Shown piece after piece: positions 5,845-8,662 of a stretch of DNA of 8,662 nt. The notes below the pieces were generated by a model, which ran no database searches, was not told the DNA's origin, and was given only the letters and a program-made list of their open reading frames with translations. The stretch spans positions 1-8,662 of the forward strand of contig CALEPR010000207.1 of assembly GCA_937910665.1 (NCBI GenBank), read 5' to 3'. The position numbers and the translations under genes are program-made. Source of the DNA: an uncultured Selenomonadales bacterium. GTDB taxonomy: Bacteria > Bacillota > Negativicutes > Selenomonadales > Selenomonadaceae. Numbering within the stretch: the stretch's first letter is position 1; the number at the start of each line of letters is the position of its first letter.

Positions 5845-7047
5845 TTAACCTTCGTGATGAAGTTTCAATTCCTCAATATTGTAGCGAGCAACCGACGCTC
5901 TAATTCCCCATTGAGCCGCCTTCAATTCGTTCGTTTCTTCCTCACTCAGGCGTTTTGCTTCATCGTAAATAGTTTCATAAAAAGCCAACCGCTCTTGATA
6001 AAACCATTCTTCCGCCTCTTTCTGCGGGTCTCCAAATTCTTCAGGTACGTCCATGATTTGATTGACGGAACTTTTTTCTGAAGTCGGCAAAAATTTTTTC
6101 GGATACGTTAATTTTGTTTCCGATTCTTCACCACCGACATTTTCCGAAGAATTTTCTTCCGCTCCTTCATTCATCGACGCGGATTCATTCGATATTTCTT
6201 CGCCGCCGGATTCATTAACATCATCTGAAATATTTTCTGCGGAATTTTCCGGCGTTGTTTCCTCAGTTTCGACTTTCGGCGATTTGAAATTTTGAATATC
6301 TTGAACCGTTCCTTTAATTTCTCCCGACAAAATTTTTTCAAGGCAAGCGTCCTGCTCTTCAGCTGTCATTGTCGCAATTTCCATTGCCGCCGTTTCGCTG
6401 ATTTTTTTGTCGTCAACCGCCTGTTTCACTCTGTCAGTCAGTTTATCCATTGAGTTAATGCGTTGAAGTTGAGACTTTGATATATTCAAAATTTCTTCCG
6501 CAAAAAAATTTCTGAATCGTCCGCGCTTGCCTCTGTCTTTTTGATTGTAAATCGCCTTCGCAAAACTTTCCAAATATTTGACTTCCTGCAGTTTTTCGTC
6601 AATCGTCCGCTCCTCGCGCTGTCCTCTGTTCGACGCGATTAAATTCAGCATTTCGACGGCATCTTCATCAAACTCTATCGTCTCGCCGTTTTCCTGTTCG
6701 ATTGAAATTTTTCCGCGAGTCTTGATTATACAAGGCAAATTGCGTTCGCTGTAAACTCCATCTTCAAGCAACTTTTGAACTGCCGCACGACGACGATGAC
6801 CTGAAATTATCATGTACTTGCCGTCGTCTTTTTTTGTGACCGTCAACGGCTCGACCAAATGCGAAACTGCAATCAGTCCCGCCAATGTATCAACATCACG
6901 CAAGCCATAAAAATTTTTCGGATTACTTTCAAGTTCATCAATGTCAATGTAAACAATCTGCTCCGCATTTTGGGCAAATTCATTTTTGTCCGCAGTCTGC
7001 GTAACTTCATTGAGAAAACTTCCCAAACCTCCACTATGTTCTTTCAA
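5845..7047 (-). CDS. parB: ParB-family partition protein
   Basis: ParB binds centromere-like parS sites and, as a CTP-dependent clamp, works with ParA to segregate DNA. The protein opens with the HSGGLGSFL motif seen at many ParB N-termini. Its ParB/Spo0J domain begins around IVYIDIDELESNPKNF, with the conserved GHRRR at 83-87. A helix-turn-helix follows (FFAEEILNISKSQLQRI, about 182-197) and then helical DNA-binding sequence to about 250. A long acidic Glu/Ser-rich linker (about 258-310) joins a C-terminal helical segment (LAFYETIYDEAKRLSEEETN), probably for dimerisation. I chose the TTG at 7045-7047 (400 residues) because GGAGGG lies seven bases upstream. The ATG at 7060-7062 would overlap that box and has no good one of its own. 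The gap to parA is 25 bases, consistent with one operon. Confidence 0.9.
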   Translation of the reverse strand: MKEHSGGLGSFLNEVTQTADKNEFAQNAEQIVYIDIDELESNPKNFYGLRDVDTLAGLIAVSHLVEPLTVTKKDDGKYMIISGHRRRAAVQKLLEDGVYSERNLPCIIKTRGKISIEQENGETIEFDEDAVEMLNLIASNRGQREERTIDEKLQEVKYLESFAKAIYNQKDRGKRGRFRNFFAEEILNISKSQLQRINSMDKLTDRVKQAVDDKKISETAAMEIATMTAEEQDACLEKILSGEIKGTVQDIQNFKSPKVETEETTPENSAENISDDVNESGGEEISNESASMNEGAEENSSENVGGEESETKLTYPKKFLPTSEKSSVNQIMDVPEEFGDPQKEAEEWFYQERLAFYETIYDEAKRLSEEETNELKAAQWGIRASVARYNIEELKLHHEG

Positions 7048-7054
7048 GCTGTAT

Positions 7055-7060
7055 CCCTCC
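7055..7060 (-). promoter_or_regulatory. Ribosome-binding site favouring a TTG start for parB
   Basis: GGAGGG on the minus strand, seven bases before the TTG at 7045-7047. It overlaps the in-frame ATG at 7060-7062, so that ATG is the less likely start. Confidence 0.6.
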
Positions 7061-7072
7061 ATAAAAGACTTT

Positions 7073-7864
7073 TCACTTAACCAACTCTTCTATAAATTTC
7101 ATTAAATCTTTTCCGAATCCTGTGTTGGCGGACAATTCGTAAATGCTTTTCTGTTCGTTAATCACTCTGTCCAACCAATTTTGCGTGGGCTTGCCGCCCC
7201 TGATATGCGGAAAAATTTTATAACCTTTCTCTCTCAACTCGCGGACAATTTTGTAACAGCCTTCAGTCGAAGTAAACTGATTCACCAAAACGCCGCGAAT
7301 CGCTATGTTCAGTTTCAAAATCGCATTGTAATTTTTTATTTCCTGCTCAAGCTGATTTATTCCGTTCAAACTGAAACGATTCGGCAAAGTCACCGCGATA
7401 ACGTCGTCAATAATTTCTAAACCGTTCAGCACAGGAATATTTGAATCGGGAGGATTATCGACAACGCAAACATCATAATTTTTTTGAACCGACTTCAACG
7501 CCTCTTTCAAAATGTTATCTTGTCTGCCGACTTTATTTTTCAATATCGCCAAATTTATATCCAACAAGTTCGGATCGGCGGCTATCAAATCAATATTTTT
7601 GTAGCGCGTTTTCTGAATTACTTCCTCCGACGACATCGCCTTTATGTTGGCAACTTCTTCAGCGTCCGTAGCTTTAACCAAAATGTTGCCGAGAGTTCCT
7701 TTGCCGTCGTCTTTGTCGAACCAGTAAGACGCATTTGCCTGTTTGTCCATGTCGATAAACAGAACTTTTGCCTTCCAACTTTCTGCCAAAGCGTAAGCTG
7801 TATTGATTGCTATGCAGGTTTTCCCCACCCCGCCTTTCCAATTTATAAAACCGATTGTTCTCAT
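7073..7864 (-). CDS. parA: ParA-family partition ATPase
   Basis: ParA is a deviant-Walker ATPase that binds the nucleoid and moves ParB-bound DNA. The 263-residue protein has the Walker A motif KGGVGKT at 10-16, including the signature Lys10, and the A' motif LFIDMDKQANAS at 35-46. In the latter a Lys replaces the usual Pro of DxDPQ. Walker B is DVCVVDNPPD at 131-140, followed by GVLVNQF in the expected strand. There is no N-terminal HTH extension, so it is of the short Soj-like type, and autoregulation would have to involve ParB. A GGAGG box seven bases before the ATG supports the start. I see only weak promoter matches upstream; the best uses TTGGCA of the palindrome at 7922 as -35, with a poor -10. 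Confidence 0.93.
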   Translation of the reverse strand: MRTIGFINWKGGVGKTCIAINTAYALAESWKAKVLFIDMDKQANASYWFDKDDGKGTLGNILVKATDAEEVANIKAMSSEEVIQKTRYKNIDLIAADPNLLDINLAILKNKVGRQDNILKEALKSVQKNYDVCVVDNPPDSNIPVLNGLEIIDDVIAVTLPNRFSLNGINQLEQEIKNYNAILKLNIAIRGVLVNQFTSTEGCYKIVRELREKGYKIFPHIRGGKPTQNWLDRVINEQKSIYELSANTGFGKDLMKFIEELVK

Positions 7865-7921
7865 AAAACTTCCTCCAAAATTTTTTATAAAATTATTTTC
7901 TATTTCTTGTTATTTTTTCCC

Positions 7922-7939
7922 TGCCAACAAATTTTGGCA
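7922..7939. repeat. Palindrome upstream of parA, candidate operator or parS-like site
   Basis: TGCCAA and TTGGCA are exact inverted arms around the six-base CAAATT. The site lies 58 bases before the parA ATG, within the only intergenic stretch next to the partition genes. It has no T tract on its downstream side on the minus strand (GGGAAAAAA follows), so a terminator is unlikely. One arm offers a TTGGCA -35-like sequence. Binding by ParB, ParA or the neighbouring BRO protein is possible; the role is inferred from position only. Confidence 0.4.
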
Positions 7940-7965
7940 AAAAAAATAATCCTTTATGACGGATT
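7939..7965 (-). terminator. Weak terminator after the BRO-N gene
   Basis: On the minus strand AATCC and GGATT pair around an eight-base loop, followed by A and eight T. The stem has only five pairs, so it is weak, but the T tract and its position 27 bases past the BRO stop are right. Confidence 0.45.
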
Positions 7966-7991
7966 TAATCACAAGCATTTTTCATAAAATT

Positions 7992-8639
7992 TTATTTTCC
8001 AATTTTTTTCATTTCGTCCGCCCATTCTTTCGGATCTCCACCGTCATTATAAAAATTTCTAAATTCTTCGTCAATCGGAATTTCTGTAATTTTATCGTAT
8101 TCAATCCAATCAGTACAATTTTGATACTTCGGATGTTCAAGTTTAAATTTTCTAACTTTCTTTGTATCCTTCGACAAATCCAATTCTATCGTTTCTAATA
8201 TCTTAAATTTTTTTATTTCCGGCGGAAGTTGAAAATCGCGCGGCTTTTTTTCTTTGACGCTGTAACTTCCTGTCTTTCTGATACTCGGCAAAACTTCGTG
8301 ATAAACCCAACGCTGAAAATCTTTTGCAGATTTTTTGCGGCTGCTAAAAATTAAACGATACAATCCCGGCTCATTTACAAAATTGGTTTCAAAAAACGGG
8401 TGCCCTATGTTAAACATAGCCCTCTCATCTTCTTCAAGACGATTAACTGCCTGCGTAACATTTTTGATTCCCAAAATTTTGCAAACATCGGCTGCCACAA
8501 AATAAATTTCTCCATTGTCTGTTTGAATGAAACGAACTTGACCAAAAATTTCATGCGTTGCGAGTTGCGTTTCAATCGCTTGAATTTCTTTCTTTTTTTG
8601 TAACGTAACTCGTTGTGGGGGTAGAAAATAAATGAAACT
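7992..8639 (-). CDS. BRO-N domain protein (phage antirepressor-like), start unresolved
   Basis: BRO-N domains occur in phage and mobile-element antirepressors and are thought to bind DNA. The frame reads IFGQVRFIQTDNGEIYFVAA, DVCKILGIKNVTQAVNRLEE, then GLYRLIFSSRKKSAKDFQRW and VYHEVLPSIRKTGSY. This is the full BRO-N pattern. The C-terminal half (KPRDFQLPPEIKKFKILETI onward) is charged and unrecognised. The frame is open from a stop at 8640-8642 but contains no ATG, GTG or TTG before the GTG at 8496-8498. That GTG lies inside the domain and would remove its first strand. The coordinates given are therefore the open frame, not a proven gene start. A TTG in the next frame (8645-8647) with an AGGA box, joined by a -1 shift at the A run 8593-8599, would restore a complete N-terminus. 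Confidence 0.75.
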   Translation of the reverse strand, partial: SFIYFLPPQRVTLQKKKEIQAIETQLATHEIFGQVRFIQTDNGEIYFVAADVCKILGIKNVTQAVNRLEEDERAMFNIGHPFFETNFVNEPGLYRLIFSSRKKSAKDFQRWVYHEVLPSIRKTGSYSVKEKKPRDFQLPPEIKKFKILETIELDLSKDTKKVRKFKLEHPKYQNCTDWIEYDKITEIPIDEEFRNFYNDGGDPKEWADEMKKIGK

Positions 8640-8662
8640 TCAGGCAAAAAATGTTATCCTGT

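Noticed and set aside
8405..8647. 80-residue minus-strand frame MPEVSF... as an independent gene
   Set aside because: Most of it overlaps the BRO-N domain in another frame. Only its first part is interesting, as a possible displaced N-terminus of that gene.
8632..8662. Possible plus-strand gene start (ATG at 8632 behind a G-rich box, reading MKLQAKNVIL)
   Set aside because: Only ten codons are visible before the window ends and the G run is not a good Shine-Dalgarno match. It would also overlap the candidate start of the BRO-N gene. It cannot be supported from this window.
1..8662. tRNA, rRNA, CRISPR arrays or direct-repeat iterons
   Set aside because: I saw no spaced direct repeats, no tRNA-like cloverleaf and no rRNA sequence. 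The many A and T runs reflect base composition.

Overview
This is an AT-rich accessory segment. Every gene I can support reads leftward (minus strand), so transcription runs from high to low coordinates. The content is that of a conjugative plasmid or integrative conjugative element: a partition/regulation block on the right, a toxin-antitoxin-like cassette in the middle and part of a type IV secretion (T4SS) operon on the left. Many ribosome-binding sites are strong Firmicutes-style GGAGG boxes and several starts are TTG. Yet the T4SS genes include a VirB9/TrbG protein with a signal peptide and a VirB10/TrbI protein, the components that reach the outer membrane. Together this suggests a diderm Firmicute, most likely Negativicutes. 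That assignment is inference; no marker gene is present.

Right part (about 8662 to 5057): a BRO-N domain protein whose start cannot be found in its own frame, a weak terminator, a palindrome in front of parA, then parA and parB 25 bases apart. A hairpin terminator follows parB. Next comes a protein of about 237 residues with two predicted helix-turn-helix segments, one sigma-70 region 4-like, which I cannot name further.

Middle (about 5052 to 3919): a compact cassette with its own promoter, encoding a UPF0175 protein, a DUF3368-type PIN-domain protein and a second UPF0175 protein. The first two genes overlap, the third follows after one base, and a long hairpin terminator closes the unit. 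UPF0175 plus DUF3368 is a known toxin-antitoxin-like pair; a PIN gene flanked by two different UPF0175 genes is unusual.

Left part (3835 to 1): a TraF-like S26 signal peptidase, VirB8/TrbF, VirB9/TrbG and VirB10/TrbI, followed by the start of an unrecognised small gene. The operon looks damaged at its distal end. The virB10 coding frame lacks a plausible start and the inner-membrane helix, and a well-placed ribosome-binding site leads into a 24-codon leader in another frame. The next gene is cut after about 30 codons by the end of an IS5-family element, whose transposase N-terminus fills positions 270 to 1 and runs out of the window. No ATPase (VirB4/VirB11), VirB6, coupling protein, relaxase or integrase gene lies in the window, so I cannot judge whether the whole transfer system works.
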